In this document: positions 43,603-52,896 of the stretch, one piece after another
How positions within the stretch are numbered: position 1 is the stretch's first letter
Layout of the letters: each line of letters starts with the position of its first letter
IMG/VR virus record: IMGVR_UViG_3300042397_002774
Location: 96,927 to 160,926 of that record
Source: a virus
DNA length: 64,000 bases
Strand: one strand, 5' to 3'
Notes under the pieces: model-generated
What the model saw: only the letters and a program-made list of their open reading frames with translations
Told to the model about the DNA's origin: nothing
Databases searched by the model: none
Program-made: the position numbers and the translations under genes

Positions 43603-44303
43603 TTCCAGTAGTTATGGTGGTGTTTAAAAAATTCAGGGTTATTTCTGTTTAAATAACTTTTTATCATAATCCAAAACATATAACTAACTCCCTTATTTTT
43701 AAACCTTCGTGCTGATGTAAATATTCCGTTTGATTTATGAATCCAAAATTTATTAGATTTTACTTTAGATGATAGTGAATAATCTTCTGCAAATAATTCA
43801 TCTTCTTTATATCCGCCTAACTCCCAATATTTTTTAGTATTCCAATATTGAAACCCACCAACAGCAAATGGTGTTCCTAATTTTATACTTAATAGTTGAA
43901 ATAAATCAAATAATCTAAAAACCCAATTCCACCCCTTTTCAGTTTGGAAGGGTACTGTTAGTAAATCTCCTTCAAAATCAGATATAACGTCTAAAACTGT
44001 TTTATCAAGCAACATTATATCAGCATCTATAAATAAAATATAGGGGGTATCAACTAATTTCGAGCCTTCAAGACGCGCTTTAGATGGATACCCCCCTTTA
44101 ATTATTTCTATATTAAGAGAATGCTTATAATCAATTTGTGCTCTATATAACCATTCTAATGATTCTTTATCATCAGAATTATCCGCAATTATTACTTTAG
44201 TTCCTGCAATGTTTTTTTGCTTGCATATAAATCCTAAACAATCGTATATATTAATACTTTCGTTTTTGCAAGGAATTACAATAGTAAATTGATTATTATT
44301 CAC
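43599..44303 (-). CDS. Family 2 glycosyltransferase
   Basis: 234 residues from a GTG start; no ATG lies nearby in frame. The GT-A fold is seen: FTIVIPCKNESINIYDCLG, VIIADNSDD, KARLEGSKLVDTPYILFIDA, then the DxD motif (DAD), and FAVGGFQYWNTKKYWELGGY with the acceptor-site acid in LFAEDYSLS. It transfers a sugar from a nucleotide donor. It has no predicted membrane helices apart from a weak hydrophobic stretch near the end. It overlaps the phosphoesterase gene, and together they may modify host surface glycans. DNA-base glycosylation is an alternative. Confidence 0.85.
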   Translation of the reverse strand: MNNNQFTIVIPCKNESINIYDCLGFICKQKNIAGTKVIIADNSDDKESLEWLYRAQIDYKHSLNIEIIKGGYPSKARLEGSKLVDTPYILFIDADIMLLDKTVLDVISDFEGDLLTVPFQTEKGWNWVFRLFDLFQLLSIKLGTPFAVGGFQYWNTKKYWELGGYKEDELFAEDYSLSSKVKSNKFWIHKSNGIFTSARRFKNKGVSYMFWIMIKSYLNRNNPEFFKHHHNYWK

Positions 44304-44307
44304 ATAA

Positions 44308-44315
44308 ATAAATAT
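44308..44315 (-). promoter_or_regulatory. ATATTTAT motif (possible late promoter)
   Basis: Minus-strand AGAAATATTTATTTATG lies only 5 nt before the GTG at 44303, so a transcript from it would be almost leaderless. Confidence 0.3.
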
Positions 44316-44317
44316 TT

Positions 44318-45100
44318 CTAAGAAATTTTAACTGATGTTGGTAATAATTCAGTCATAGGTTTAGAATTTGGGTTTTCTAATTTGTATATTTCTTGAATAT
44401 TTTTAAACATTTTAAAGTTAGATTCAATATCACTTACAACTTTTAATTCCCAACCTTTACCTTGAATTTTATCACCTTTACCTTCACCACGTGTATTTGC
44501 TTTAACCCACAAAATACCTGTATGAGTTACTTTTTCATTATGAGTTTCATTCCAAGCTTGAGCATAAGCGGCTAATTGTAAATCATATGACGTATGTAAA
44601 CTGTTTGATGTCTTAAGATCTAGTAACCATATATTATCAAATAAACGAACAACTAAATCCGCAGTACCTGCATATTCATGTTCGTCTGAAAATAAATGGT
44701 ATTCTGTTGCAATTAATTCTGGCTTATGTGTGTTCCAAAAATCAGCAAATTTCAGAATCATTCTCCAAACATCTAAGTTATACTTAGCATTACCATATTC
44801 ATCAATCCAATTAATTTCTTCCCCATTCAAAAATGCTTCAACAGCATTATGTACTTGAGTTCCTTCACCAGCTGCTTTTTGAGCAATGATGTCACTGTTA
44901 TGTCCTACATCTTTTAACCAAGAATGAAAGAATTGATTCTTAGGAAAATAATTTAAAATACTAGACACTGAAGGATAGTATTTACCATCTCTTCTGTAGA
45001 ATCTTTGATCTAATACATTTACTTGTTTATTATCATTGCTGTATTCAACAATACGCTTGATCTTTGGATCTTTGATAATATTTACATTTTTTTCAATCAT
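44318..45100 (-). CDS. PD-(D/E)XK exonuclease (RecB/Cas4-like)
   Basis: 260 residues. Motifs of the PD-(D/E)XK nuclease fold occur in order: GEGTQVHNAVEAFLNGEE (the conserved His), EYAGTADLVVRLFD (Asp of motif II) and IWLLDLKTSNSLHTSYDLQL (the DxK motif with the Gln of QLxxY). This fits the RecB-nuclease and Cas4-like group used in phage recombination or DNA processing. It overlaps the primase by ATGA. Confidence 0.8.
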   Translation of the reverse strand: MIEKNVNIIKDPKIKRIVEYSNDNKQVNVLDQRFYRRDGKYYPSVSSILNYFPKNQFFHSWLKDVGHNSDIIAQKAAGEGTQVHNAVEAFLNGEEINWIDEYGNAKYNLDVWRMILKFADFWNTHKPELIATEYHLFSDEHEYAGTADLVVRLFDNIWLLDLKTSNSLHTSYDLQLAAYAQAWNETHNEKVTHTGILWVKANTRGEGKGDKIQGKGWELKVVSDIESNFKMFKNIQEIYKLENPNSKPMTELLPTSVKIS

Positions 45101-46065
45101 ATTAATTGTAGTTTTTTCTTAAGTAAACTCTGAAGATTCAGAGGTTCTGTTTGCTCAAGAGTAGTTAGAAATGAATCAAATCCAATTTCATTTGCATCTT
45201 TACCATCTAATTCAACCATATAAACTTCCTTACCATACGACATTAATTTTTCAGCGTGTTTTAAGGCGTCTTTTTTGGCATCATTATCTAATGCAATGTA
45301 AATTCTATCAACATTTGATTTTACTATTTTTTCCATTAACTTGTTATGTAATACTTTTCCAAGCAATGGAATGCAATTGCGTTTAATTGTAATTGCATCA
45401 AACATACCTTCACATAGTATGATTGGTGCATTCCAATTTATATATAACTCTAAACCTATAATTTCTTTAGAAGCTACAGGTGGATTTTTGTATTTACGAT
45501 CTGAATCTTTATAAGCGCGAGCTACAAAATAATTCAACATACCATTAGCATCATAAGAAGGAATAATAACTCGTCCAGCATATGGTCCTTCTTTACAGAA
45601 ACCAATATTATATTTAATCATATCATCTATAGTAATACCTCTCTTAGTCAAAAATCTGAATGCATGTTTTGCTTCGATTTGTGCTACTCTGTCAAGACCT
45701 TTATCGGTCATTATATGAGGTGTTGGGTTGCTTACTGATATGAATTCTGCGGGTAAAACGATTGCTTCATTAGAAACATCGTTTGTATTGAAAGCAGTAG
45801 GCTGAATGAGTAAACTTAAGTCTTTAAATTTATCTGGAGTTGCTTGAGCTTGTTTGAATAAAGCACGTATGGTTTTACCCTTCGCATCACAAACCCAACA
45901 ATGCCAAAAATTTTCTTTTTTAGCAGTAGTACGTAAACTAACTTCTAATTTGTTTTTGTGGTGTGAACAGAATGGGCATTTAAAAGCATAATTGCCCTTA
46001 CTTGTGACTTGCCCTTTGCCTAGTACTGATTCGACTAGAACTAATAATGCTGCATTTTCAACCAT
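45097..46065 (-). CDS. DNA primase (gp61-like, zinc finger plus TOPRIM)
   Basis: 322 residues. The N-terminal zinc site is KCPFC (C30, C33) with HH at 35-36 and HCWVC (C56, C59). A TOPRIM domain follows: PIILCEGMFDAITIKR carries the Glu, and YIALDNDAKKDALKHAEKL carries the DxD. This is the layout of DnaG-type and T4 gp61 primases, which make RNA primers for lagging-strand synthesis. No helicase partner is in the window. Its place within a virion gene block is unusual for T4-like genomes. Confidence 0.9.
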   Translation of the reverse strand: MVENAALLVLVESVLGKGQVTSKGNYAFKCPFCSHHKNKLEVSLRTTAKKENFWHCWVCDAKGKTIRALFKQAQATPDKFKDLSLLIQPTAFNTNDVSNEAIVLPAEFISVSNPTPHIMTDKGLDRVAQIEAKHAFRFLTKRGITIDDMIKYNIGFCKEGPYAGRVIIPSYDANGMLNYFVARAYKDSDRKYKNPPVASKEIIGLELYINWNAPIILCEGMFDAITIKRNCIPLLGKVLHNKLMEKIVKSNVDRIYIALDNDAKKDALKHAEKLMSYGKEVYMVELDGKDANEIGFDSFLTTLEQTEPLNLQSLLKKKLQLI

Positions 46066-46085
46066 ATAAGCATGAATATACGATC

Positions 46086-46541
46086 TTATTCTGCCTCAAA
46101 CAAGTCTTTGCGGAAAAATTTACCTAAAATATTATCATTTAAATAACGATCATCTTCCAACACATTGTGTTGAAATAGGTATTTTGTTTCCCAATATGTT
46201 AATTGTTTACTTGTTTTGCACAATTTATACACATATCGCTTTAGATTTTCTTTTGGTAATTTCTTTACTTCAAGAGAAGAACCATAGTAAGTCTTCCAGT
46301 CACTTTCTGATATAACTAGTTTTTTGCTTGGTTTTTTACCACGAGCCACAGGTAATGTTGCTAATTCTTTCTTACCTAATTTTTTGTTTTGTTTATGAAA
46401 GAATGCTTTTTTACCAATATATTGTTTACCTGTTGTTGTATCTAAAGTACAATAAACATATCCATAATATTCAGAGGGATCAAAATTAGGATCATTGATT
46501 AGATCCTCAACCTGTGTAACAGGTTCCATAACTTGTACCAT
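46086..46541 (-). CDS. Putative GIY-YIG-type nuclease (SegE-like)
   Basis: 151 residues. The pair YYGYVYCT ... GKQYIGKK could be the GIY and YIG strands, followed after a basic loop by SDWKTYYGSS and a helix with TYWETKYLFQHNVLED, as in T4 homing-type proteins such as SegE. The catalytic Arg and Glu cannot be assigned with certainty. It lies next to the primase as a stand-alone gene. It may be a homing endonuclease or a domesticated nuclease. Confidence 0.55.
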   Translation of the reverse strand: MVQVMEPVTQVEDLINDPNFDPSEYYGYVYCTLDTTTGKQYIGKKAFFHKQNKKLGKKELATLPVARGKKPSKKLVISESDWKTYYGSSLEVKKLPKENLKRYVYKLCKTSKQLTYWETKYLFQHNVLEDDRYLNDNILGKFFRKDLFEAE

Positions 46542-46555
46542 AACTATATTTTATT

Positions 46556-46864
46556 TTATGTGTCGTATTTCACCAAAAACGTCATATCAGTTTCTGATGA
46601 AATAGGAATTGGTTTTCCAAATTTAGCAACCATTAAAAGTTCATTTTGTTCATTATATAAACCTAATGTTGTAACATATGGTCTAAAATCAGAACCTGTT
46701 GTAAAACCAGCCAACGATGATGATACGTTAGTTCTATCAGATAGCAAAGTAGGATTGTAAGATAAATTATATTCACTTTCCTCAACAGTACATTTTACAA
46801 AATTTTCATAAATTGTATGTTCATTTCTAAAATTAATATTAAACGATCCTGTATAAACTGCCAT
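46556..46864 (-). CDS. Small tail structural protein, paralogue of 51229 gene
   Basis: 102 residues. The C-terminal ~75 residues (SEYNLSYNPTLLS ... VTTLGLYNEQNELLMVAKFG) align with the end of the 318-residue protein at 51229-52185 (SEYNYTSNPSIID ... ITTVGLYNDNNELLAVAKLS). It therefore looks like a free-standing copy of that domain. It is 11 nt past the 294-residue virion gene. A baseplate or fibre-collar role is inferred. Confidence 0.6.
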   Translation of the reverse strand: MAVYTGSFNINFRNEHTIYENFVKCTVEESEYNLSYNPTLLSDRTNVSSSLAGFTTGSDFRPYVTTLGLYNEQNELLMVAKFGKPIPISSETDMTFLVKYDT

Positions 46865-46875
46865 AATTATTTAAT

Positions 46876-47760
46876 TTATATACAACCATCAGATAAATCA
46901 CCATAAAATAATATTGAGTTTCTTACTTGTAGTGGATTAGGTAGTTGGAATACATTTGTTTCTAATGTTGAATCATTTGGACCAGAACAATAAACATTAC
47001 CATTTAATGGACCCGGACTAAAATCAGTTGTTTCAACTAAAACATATGCATTCATTCTTGGAACCCCACCGGTATTAGCTACAAGTATTTTATAATAATA
47101 CCCTGGCGTTCCATTAAATGATTGGGTTGCTAATTCACCATTTGTAGATGTACTTAATTGTACTGATGGAGTGAAAGTAATGTTGTCAGCTGATTGTAAA
47201 ACTGTTAAGTTACCTGAAGCTCCAACTCTACCATATAATTTAACATCAATAGTATAATAAGTAGAACCTGTTGGTGGGGGTGTTACGGTACAGCTACCAT
47301 TTGTAATTATAGTACCTGCATTATATCCATCTACATTTCCTGTTCCTACTTTATACCAATTACTACCAGAAGCATAATATGCATCAGGAGCTAATTCTAA
47401 ACTTGAAGATAAATACATACGAGACCCAGTATATAAGGTTACATTAGAAGTTTCATCTAACATAACACCTGTAGGGTCTATATTAATAGTTGCTGTATCT
47501 AAATAAAATTGATTACAATTTCCACTCTCACAAGCACTGCTAGAAGTAGAACCAGAACAAAAAGTAAAAGGACCATATAAACAATCTCTCCATTTACCAT
47601 TAGCTAAACTACTGGTTAGGCGTTGTTCATAAAAGAAATTAGTTCCACAAAAACTCTCAGTTGGGATGGTAAGAGAATGACTATACCCTACAGCTGAGCT
47701 GTTATCTGTAAAGTATTGTGTTACCTTTGTATAAATCTTATTTCCTGATCTTCTTATCAT
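46876..47760 (-). CDS. Beta-rich virion protein (unknown)
   Basis: 294 residues, rich in Ser, Thr, Gly, Asn and Tyr, with several Cys (FCGTNFFYEQ, CSGSTSSSACESGNC). A Pro/Thr linker (SCTVTPPPTGSTYYTI) separates an N-terminal half from a C-terminal jelly-roll-like half (DVKLYGRVGASGNLTVLQSA; YYYKILVANTGG). The composition and place between the SprB-repeat protein and the small paralogue point to a tail-tip or fibre component. Confidence 0.55.
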   Translation of the reverse strand: MIRRSGNKIYTKVTQYFTDNSSAVGYSHSLTIPTESFCGTNFFYEQRLTSSLANGKWRDCLYGPFTFCSGSTSSSACESGNCNQFYLDTATINIDPTGVMLDETSNVTLYTGSRMYLSSSLELAPDAYYASGSNWYKVGTGNVDGYNAGTIITNGSCTVTPPPTGSTYYTIDVKLYGRVGASGNLTVLQSADNITFTPSVQLSTSTNGELATQSFNGTPGYYYKILVANTGGVPRMNAYVLVETTDFSPGPLNGNVYCSGPNDSTLETNVFQLPNPLQVRNSILFYGDLSDGCI

Positions 47761-47765
47761 TAATT

Positions 47766-47773
47766 ATAAATAT
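47766..47773 (-). promoter_or_regulatory. ATATTTAT motif (possible late promoter)
   Basis: Minus-strand AAATAAATATTTATAAT ends 5 nt before the ATG at 47760, in the gap after the adhesin-like gene. Confidence 0.3.
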
Positions 47774-47782
47774 TTATTTTGT

Positions 47783-50700
47783 TTATCCTGGTGTCAATTC
47801 ATCATCACCTCCACCACCACCACTTGGTGGATTTGCTGGTGGGCTTTCTGGAGGTGGCCCGCCTACTCCTCCTGGGCTACCTCCCCCTCCTGGGCTACCT
47901 GAACCTCCTGATTGGCAAGCAGAAGCATTACAACTTGAAATTGGGGTTAAACCATCCAAGCTATGTTGGAAAGTACCGTTATTATCATTATCAAAACTAA
48001 GAAGAGTAGCACATGTTGTACCAGTAAGTACATAAATTTGATTAATTTCACTTAATAAAGCATTACTAGTACTTCTACCAATTACCGTACCTGTATTATC
48101 ACATTTATCTAAAATATAATAATGATATGTTGGTCCTGCAGGTGGGCTTGCAGGTGGGCTTGCTGGAGGGCTTGCAGGTGGGCTTGCTGGAGGACTTGCC
48201 GGTGGGCTTGCTGGAGGGCTTGCAGGTGGGCTTGGGTTACAATTACAAGAAGTATTATTATATGAAATGCTTGATATAGTAGCACTTGCACCCGCTAATG
48301 TACCATTTTTAATGCAACCATTAATGACTTGTGGTCCAATACCATAAAATCCAACTACGGCTTGTTCACAACAATCTAAATAACTAACGTTACCCGCAGT
48401 ATTAACTTCAAAATTTACTGATGTTACACACGATGGGCTCGGGCTACAATCACACGATGATGGTGTAGTTCCTGTTATTGGGGTTTTTCCTGTTATATTA
48501 GAAATTATACCTTCAGACACATAACATACTCCTCCTGATTCTAATTTAGTTCCAGAACTTATAGTACCAACATAATAGAAACCATTATTATTATCTGAAC
48601 ATCTTATTAATCCAGAATAAGTTGGGCTTGGTGGGGGTGAAGGTGGAGCTGGTGCCATATTACCTTCGGCTTTAATTAAGTAATATCTACTTGAATTAGC
48701 TGTTAAGCTATAGAACGGCCAATAAGCACTTCCTGTTTCAATACTAGAAGTCGTAAATGTTAATGAACCTGTAGTATAAACAGACATTGTATGAGAAGCG
48801 GAAGGATAAGTACCAACCCATCCTGTATCGTCTGGTGGATATAAAGGTGATTGGAAAGAATATGAAGTTCCACCATGTAGTTGGATATAATTTGCTGCTG
48901 TTGAGAATAATGTAGTTATATCTTGACCACTTCCTTTAACTTTAAGATTAGTACCAACATTCTTAGACTCATCAACTAAAATAACAGCATTTAATTCTTG
49001 GCAAACTGGGTCTGAGTATCTATATTCTCTAGCTCTTACTGCTTTAGTTGTTGTTGCTGTACATCCGTTAGCATCTGCTACTGTAATATTCCATGTACCA
49101 CCAGCTAATCCACTATTTAAAACAATAGTACCTGGACTAGTAGTAGGACCTACTGATTTTGTAGTTCCTCCATTTACTGCTACAAATGTATAAGGTGAAG
49201 TTCCTCCAGTAGCTGTAACTACTAAACTACTATCACATTCATTATAAGTAACAGAAGCACTTACTGAAGATATTCCTGGTGTTGATGTAACTGTTGCACT
49301 TCCAGAAGATGTACATCCTGTACCTGTATCCGTTACAGTTAAAGTATAAGTACCACTTCCTAACCCACTAATATCTTTTGTTGTTCTAACTGGATTTGTA
49401 TTCCAAGAATATGTAAAACCATTTCCACTTCCACCTGTTACCGAAGCACTAATAGAACCTGATCCATTTCCACAATTTTCACCTGTTGGTGTTAACACTA
49501 TAGAAATAAGATTAGTAGAACTAATAGTAGCACTACCTGTAGCAGTACAACTATTAGCATCAGTTACAGTAACATTATAAGTTCCTGCAGGTAATCCTGT
49601 TGGATCTTCTACTGTTCTTACTACTGTAGATCCAGTAACCCAAGAATATGTGTATGGAGCAGTACCTCCAGAAACAGTTATACTAATAGAACCAACATCT
49701 TGACCTGGTTCAGGACAATCTACTGTTGTTGAATTTATTGTTACTGTAGGTGAAGGAGTGGATGTTATAGTAACTAAAGATGAAGTACTACAAATATCGT
49801 CTTTAACAGTTACTGTATAAGTAGCTGGTGATAGATTTGAGAATAAAGTATTTGTAGTGAATCCTTGCCAGTTACTTCCTCCATTTATTGATGCAGAATA
49901 AGGAGCTCCATAGGTGGAAGACCCAGTAACTGCTATTTTACCAATATTACCAGCACCACAAGTTATATCTGTTTTGTTTGTAGTTACAGTAAAAATATCT
50001 GCTGCTACAGTAAATGAAGAAGTAACAATTGTTCCTTCACTATCTTTAATATATAATATATTACTACCAATAGGGGCTGTTGTTGATGCTGTTGGTTGAT
50101 ACCACTCACAATTAGCTAAATTATTATAAGTTCCACCACCAATTGAATATTGATAAGGAGGAACACCATAATTTATTGAAAAAGTTACAGGTGAAACACC
50201 CCCAACACAAACAATTGGTTGGTGTGTTTTAGACATTTCTAAAGGTAACTTATAAAGTTCTAAATCAATACTAGCGGTATTACTTATTAAACAAGTATTA
50301 TCATTTACAGTGTAATATAGTTTATAATTACCTGGTGTTATTCCTAAAGTTTCACATTCATCTATAAAAAGAGAACCTGTAATTAAAGTAACATCAGGGA
50401 AGCTATATCCTGTATAAGGATATGTGACTACTGAGCCAGTAGCAAGAGCTGTAGAATTACAACTATCAATATAGTCATTAGCTAAAATATCTAATTTTTT
50501 AACTCTCTGTACGTTTAATACTCTAAAATAATCATTTATAGCATTAGGAGGAGTAGGTAAAAAACACTTATAATTTTGGTTTGTTATTACTACTAAACCT
50601 TGAGAATAAAATATATTTCCTACATGAACTTTATTTTGTAATTCAGCAATATATCCCGGAGGAGCATAATAGCCAGGTTGTACATAATATCCTGTAAAAG

Positions 50701-51208
50701 AGATATCATATATATTTCCTAAACCATCATCAGCTAGTTGATAACTACCACTTGCTGTTAATATAAAGTTATTAGGTTTTATTTGTTCACCGTAAATGTT
50801 TTGGTTAAACGACATTACTCTAATAATATCGTTAGATGAAGTAGGGAAATTATTTACAAATGATGGATTCTCATTAAAATCAAAATAAGAACCAGTAGAT
50901 ATAGTACTAGATTCTGTCATATAAGACTCATAATATAATGAATCTAATAATGAATGAGAATTGAGAATGCTGGAAGAATGATATTGGTAATATAAGTGAT
51001 TTATTTGGCGATAAACTAAAGATTCATATTGACCTTCAGTTATAGGACCATTAACTAAATCAATATCACCATTTATATTTTTACCTTTTAATATGGTAAA
51101 GTAAGCACCATCCTGAGGAACACAAGCGAAATCAAGGTCCCAGTTTTTATTAGCTGTATAAGGAACAACGAATACATCTGGAGTACTCAGTTTTTTGAAT
51201 GATGCCAT
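47783..51208 (-). CDS. Large adhesin-like virion protein with SprB repeats
   Basis: 1141 residues. The first ~330 form an attachment region (LSTPDVFVVPYTANKNWDLD). Residues ~410-730 contain about four Ig-like SprB-type repeats, each with a Cys, a GGTxPYTYSW core and GTYxVTVTDxxxC ending (GSISITVSGGTAPYTYSWVT; AGTYNVTVTDANSCTATGSA). Such repeats are typical of Bacteroidota gliding adhesins. Next comes a Cys-rich region (CDCSPSPSC, YLDCCEQAVVGFYGIG), then eight PPAS repeats, and a Gly/Pro-rich C-terminus (GGGGSPGGVGGPPPESPPAN). It follows the 318-residue structural gene and is inferred to be a tail adhesin contacting the host surface. Confidence 0.75.
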   Translation of the reverse strand: MASFKKLSTPDVFVVPYTANKNWDLDFACVPQDGAYFTILKGKNINGDIDLVNGPITEGQYESLVYRQINHLYYQYHSSSILNSHSLLDSLYYESYMTESSTISTGSYFDFNENPSFVNNFPTSSNDIIRVMSFNQNIYGEQIKPNNFILTASGSYQLADDGLGNIYDISFTGYYVQPGYYAPPGYIAELQNKVHVGNIFYSQGLVVITNQNYKCFLPTPPNAINDYFRVLNVQRVKKLDILANDYIDSCNSTALATGSVVTYPYTGYSFPDVTLITGSLFIDECETLGITPGNYKLYYTVNDNTCLISNTASIDLELYKLPLEMSKTHQPIVCVGGVSPVTFSINYGVPPYQYSIGGGTYNNLANCEWYQPTASTTAPIGSNILYIKDSEGTIVTSSFTVAADIFTVTTNKTDITCGAGNIGKIAVTGSSTYGAPYSASINGGSNWQGFTTNTLFSNLSPATYTVTVKDDICSTSSLVTITSTPSPTVTINSTTVDCPEPGQDVGSISITVSGGTAPYTYSWVTGSTVVRTVEDPTGLPAGTYNVTVTDANSCTATGSATISSTNLISIVLTPTGENCGNGSGSISASVTGGSGNGFTYSWNTNPVRTTKDISGLGSGTYTLTVTDTGTGCTSSGSATVTSTPGISSVSASVTYNECDSSLVVTATGGTSPYTFVAVNGGTTKSVGPTTSPGTIVLNSGLAGGTWNITVADANGCTATTTKAVRAREYRYSDPVCQELNAVILVDESKNVGTNLKVKGSGQDITTLFSTAANYIQLHGGTSYSFQSPLYPPDDTGWVGTYPSASHTMSVYTTGSLTFTTSSIETGSAYWPFYSLTANSSRYYLIKAEGNMAPAPPSPPPSPTYSGLIRCSDNNNGFYYVGTISSGTKLESGGVCYVSEGIISNITGKTPITGTTPSSCDCSPSPSCVTSVNFEVNTAGNVSYLDCCEQAVVGFYGIGPQVINGCIKNGTLAGASATISSISYNNTSCNCNPSPPASPPASPPASPPASPPASPPASPPASPPAGPTYHYYILDKCDNTGTVIGRSTSNALLSEINQIYVLTGTTCATLLSFDNDNNGTFQHSLDGLTPISSCNASACQSGGSGSPGGGGSPGGVGGPPPESPPANPPSGGGGGDDELTPG
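48138..48233. repeat. 12-bp tandem repeat coding for PPAS
   Basis: About eight 12-bp units (minus strand ~CCACCTGCAAGC / CCTCCAGCAAGC variants) encode a Pro-Pro-Ala-Ser rod. Unit number may vary by slippage. It lies within the adhesin-like gene. Confidence 0.85.
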
Positions 51209-51228
51209 TTAATAACATTTCTTTTATA

Positions 51229-52185
51229 CTAGTAGTCTAACTTAATACGAATTAATGCTTCTTTAGTAAAGTCTTTTACTAATGGTTTGCTTAATTTAGC
51301 AACTGCTAATAATTCATTATTATCGTTATATAACCCTACAGTTGTGATATAAGTTTGTGGATTATCAATTAATGTAGTATACAAAATATTTCCTGTACTA
51401 TCAATAATTGATGGATTTGAAGTATAATTATATTCACTGTTCTTAATTCTTGTAAAGAAGAAACGTGATGAAATAGTTTCTGAAGATTGTAATCTAAATA
51501 ATCTTCCGGCTGTTGTAGCACCTAATATAGAAGTATATAATTTAGCATTATTATTTTCATAAGTATTTGCTGTTACAGCAGGTGCTGTCATGTATCCTGT
51601 TAATGCACCGGGGTTTAGAACGATTAAGCCTAAATCAGGGAACATATGACCATATACTGTTGTGTTAGCAGGTGTTCCTGCAGATCCACTAACAATATTA
51701 AAATATCTATTACTATCAATAAATTGACTAGTAGTTAAAACAGTACTATTATCTGTTAAAGAAATAATTCCAGAGCTTCCACTTAATGCTAAGGTTAAAG
51801 AACCAGGATGTAAAGATTCTTTATATCGAGATCTTGCTACGTTAATTACATAAAATTGACTTACAGTAGAACCTCCAATTTGGAAAGTTGCTTCTTCACT
51901 ACCATAAATTAGGTTTCTATATTGCCCATATACAACTTTAGTAGAAGTAGAACTAGTTACGCTTGAGTTAAAATAAGTTGAGCCTGAACCAGAAATATGT
52001 GCATATTCAATAGAAAATGCTACTTCCCCTGCATTATATACATCTAAATAAAATTTTGAAGCAGCTGCTTGAGTTGATGAAGTAGCCACGGCTGATAATG
52101 TAGCACTATCTCCACTCCATAAACCACGTACTACGGTTTCTGAGCTTATTACTGAATCTTCTGTGTTGTATCTATTAAATGACAT
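51229..52185 (-). CDS. Tail/baseplate structural protein
   Basis: 318 residues, beta-rich. The N-terminus is MSFNRYNTEDSVISSETVVR, followed by a Ser/Thr-rich domain (YLDVYNAGEVAFSIEYAHIS). The C-terminal ~75 residues are duplicated as the separate 102-residue gene at 46556-46864. It lies between the 219-residue and adhesin-like genes in one dense unit. I infer a virion role but cannot name a T4 counterpart. Confidence 0.6.
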   Translation of the reverse strand: MSFNRYNTEDSVISSETVVRGLWSGDSATLSAVATSSTQAAASKFYLDVYNAGEVAFSIEYAHISGSGSTYFNSSVTSSTSTKVVYGQYRNLIYGSEEATFQIGGSTVSQFYVINVARSRYKESLHPGSLTLALSGSSGIISLTDNSTVLTTSQFIDSNRYFNIVSGSAGTPANTTVYGHMFPDLGLIVLNPGALTGYMTAPAVTANTYENNNAKLYTSILGATTAGRLFRLQSSETISSRFFFTRIKNSEYNYTSNPSIIDSTGNILYTTLIDNPQTYITTVGLYNDNNELLAVAKLSKPLVKDFTKEALIRIKLDY

Positions 52186-52192
52186 ATGTTAA

Positions 52193-52852
52193 TTAATTAA
52201 CTTTTTGAATGATTAAAGGAACTGTAATTCTAGAACCACTATCTCTACCAGTTACAGTAATTGTAGTAGTCAATGAAGTGGCAGTAGAACCAAACAATGT
52301 GTTAATTGTAGTTCCAGTTAATGTAAATGAAGTACCAATTTCTGCTTTAGATAATTTAGTACCGCTTGTTGTATTTAATGTATTATTACCTACTGTAGCA
52401 CCAGTAATACCAGCACCTCTAAAAGTAGAAACTAAACGAACATCAGCAACACTCATTACATATCCATTAGTTTCAAAAGTACTATTTGCACCTAGATAAT
52501 TTAATGTTTGAGGAGTAATACTTAAAGAAGCACCTTGTTTCAAAATTATTGAAGTAGAACCTAAAGAAATAACAGGCATTTTGCTTGTACCTCTTGGTAA
52601 GGTTACTAATTTATAACGCATGATTTGAGCTTCATCTGGGAAAGCTTCAATGATAGGCATAGCTTCAATTGCTTCACCATAATATGCTGAGCCTGATGGA
52701 TGGGTTGGGTTATATAAAGTATAATCAACTTCATCATCTGCTAATGAAAATTGTGTAATCTGGAATGAGCCGTCATTACGAGCCAACAGTTCGCGGCCCT
52801 TTTTGGTTAAAACCGCATCGACAGTTACAAAAGAAGGATTTAATATTGCCAT
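52193..52852 (-). CDS. Conserved tail structural protein (unknown)
   Basis: 219 residues. The N-terminus (NPSFVTVDAVLTKKGRELLA, RNDGSFQITQFSLADDEVDY) is a conserved-looking module that I associate with virion proteins of marine phages (from memory). The rest is Thr/Val-rich beta structure. It is 7 nt upstream of the 318-residue gene and shares its promoter. A baseplate-linked function is inferred from context. Confidence 0.55.
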   Translation of the reverse strand: MAILNPSFVTVDAVLTKKGRELLARNDGSFQITQFSLADDEVDYTLYNPTHPSGSAYYGEAIEAMPIIEAFPDEAQIMRYKLVTLPRGTSKMPVISLGSTSIILKQGASLSITPQTLNYLGANSTFETNGYVMSVADVRLVSTFRGAGITGATVGNNTLNTTSGTKLSKAEIGTSFTLTGTTINTLFGSTATSLTTTITVTGRDSGSRITVPLIIQKVN

Positions 52853-52871
52853 AGTTTATTAGTTACTGTAT

Positions 52872-52879
52872 ATAAATAT
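52872..52879 (-). promoter_or_regulatory. ATATTTAT motif (putative late promoter)
   Basis: Minus-strand TTGTATATTTATATACA in the 44-nt gap after the 1468-residue gene, 20 nt before the ATG at 52852. Confidence 0.5.
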
Positions 52880-52896
52880 ACAAGTTTTAAATTTTA

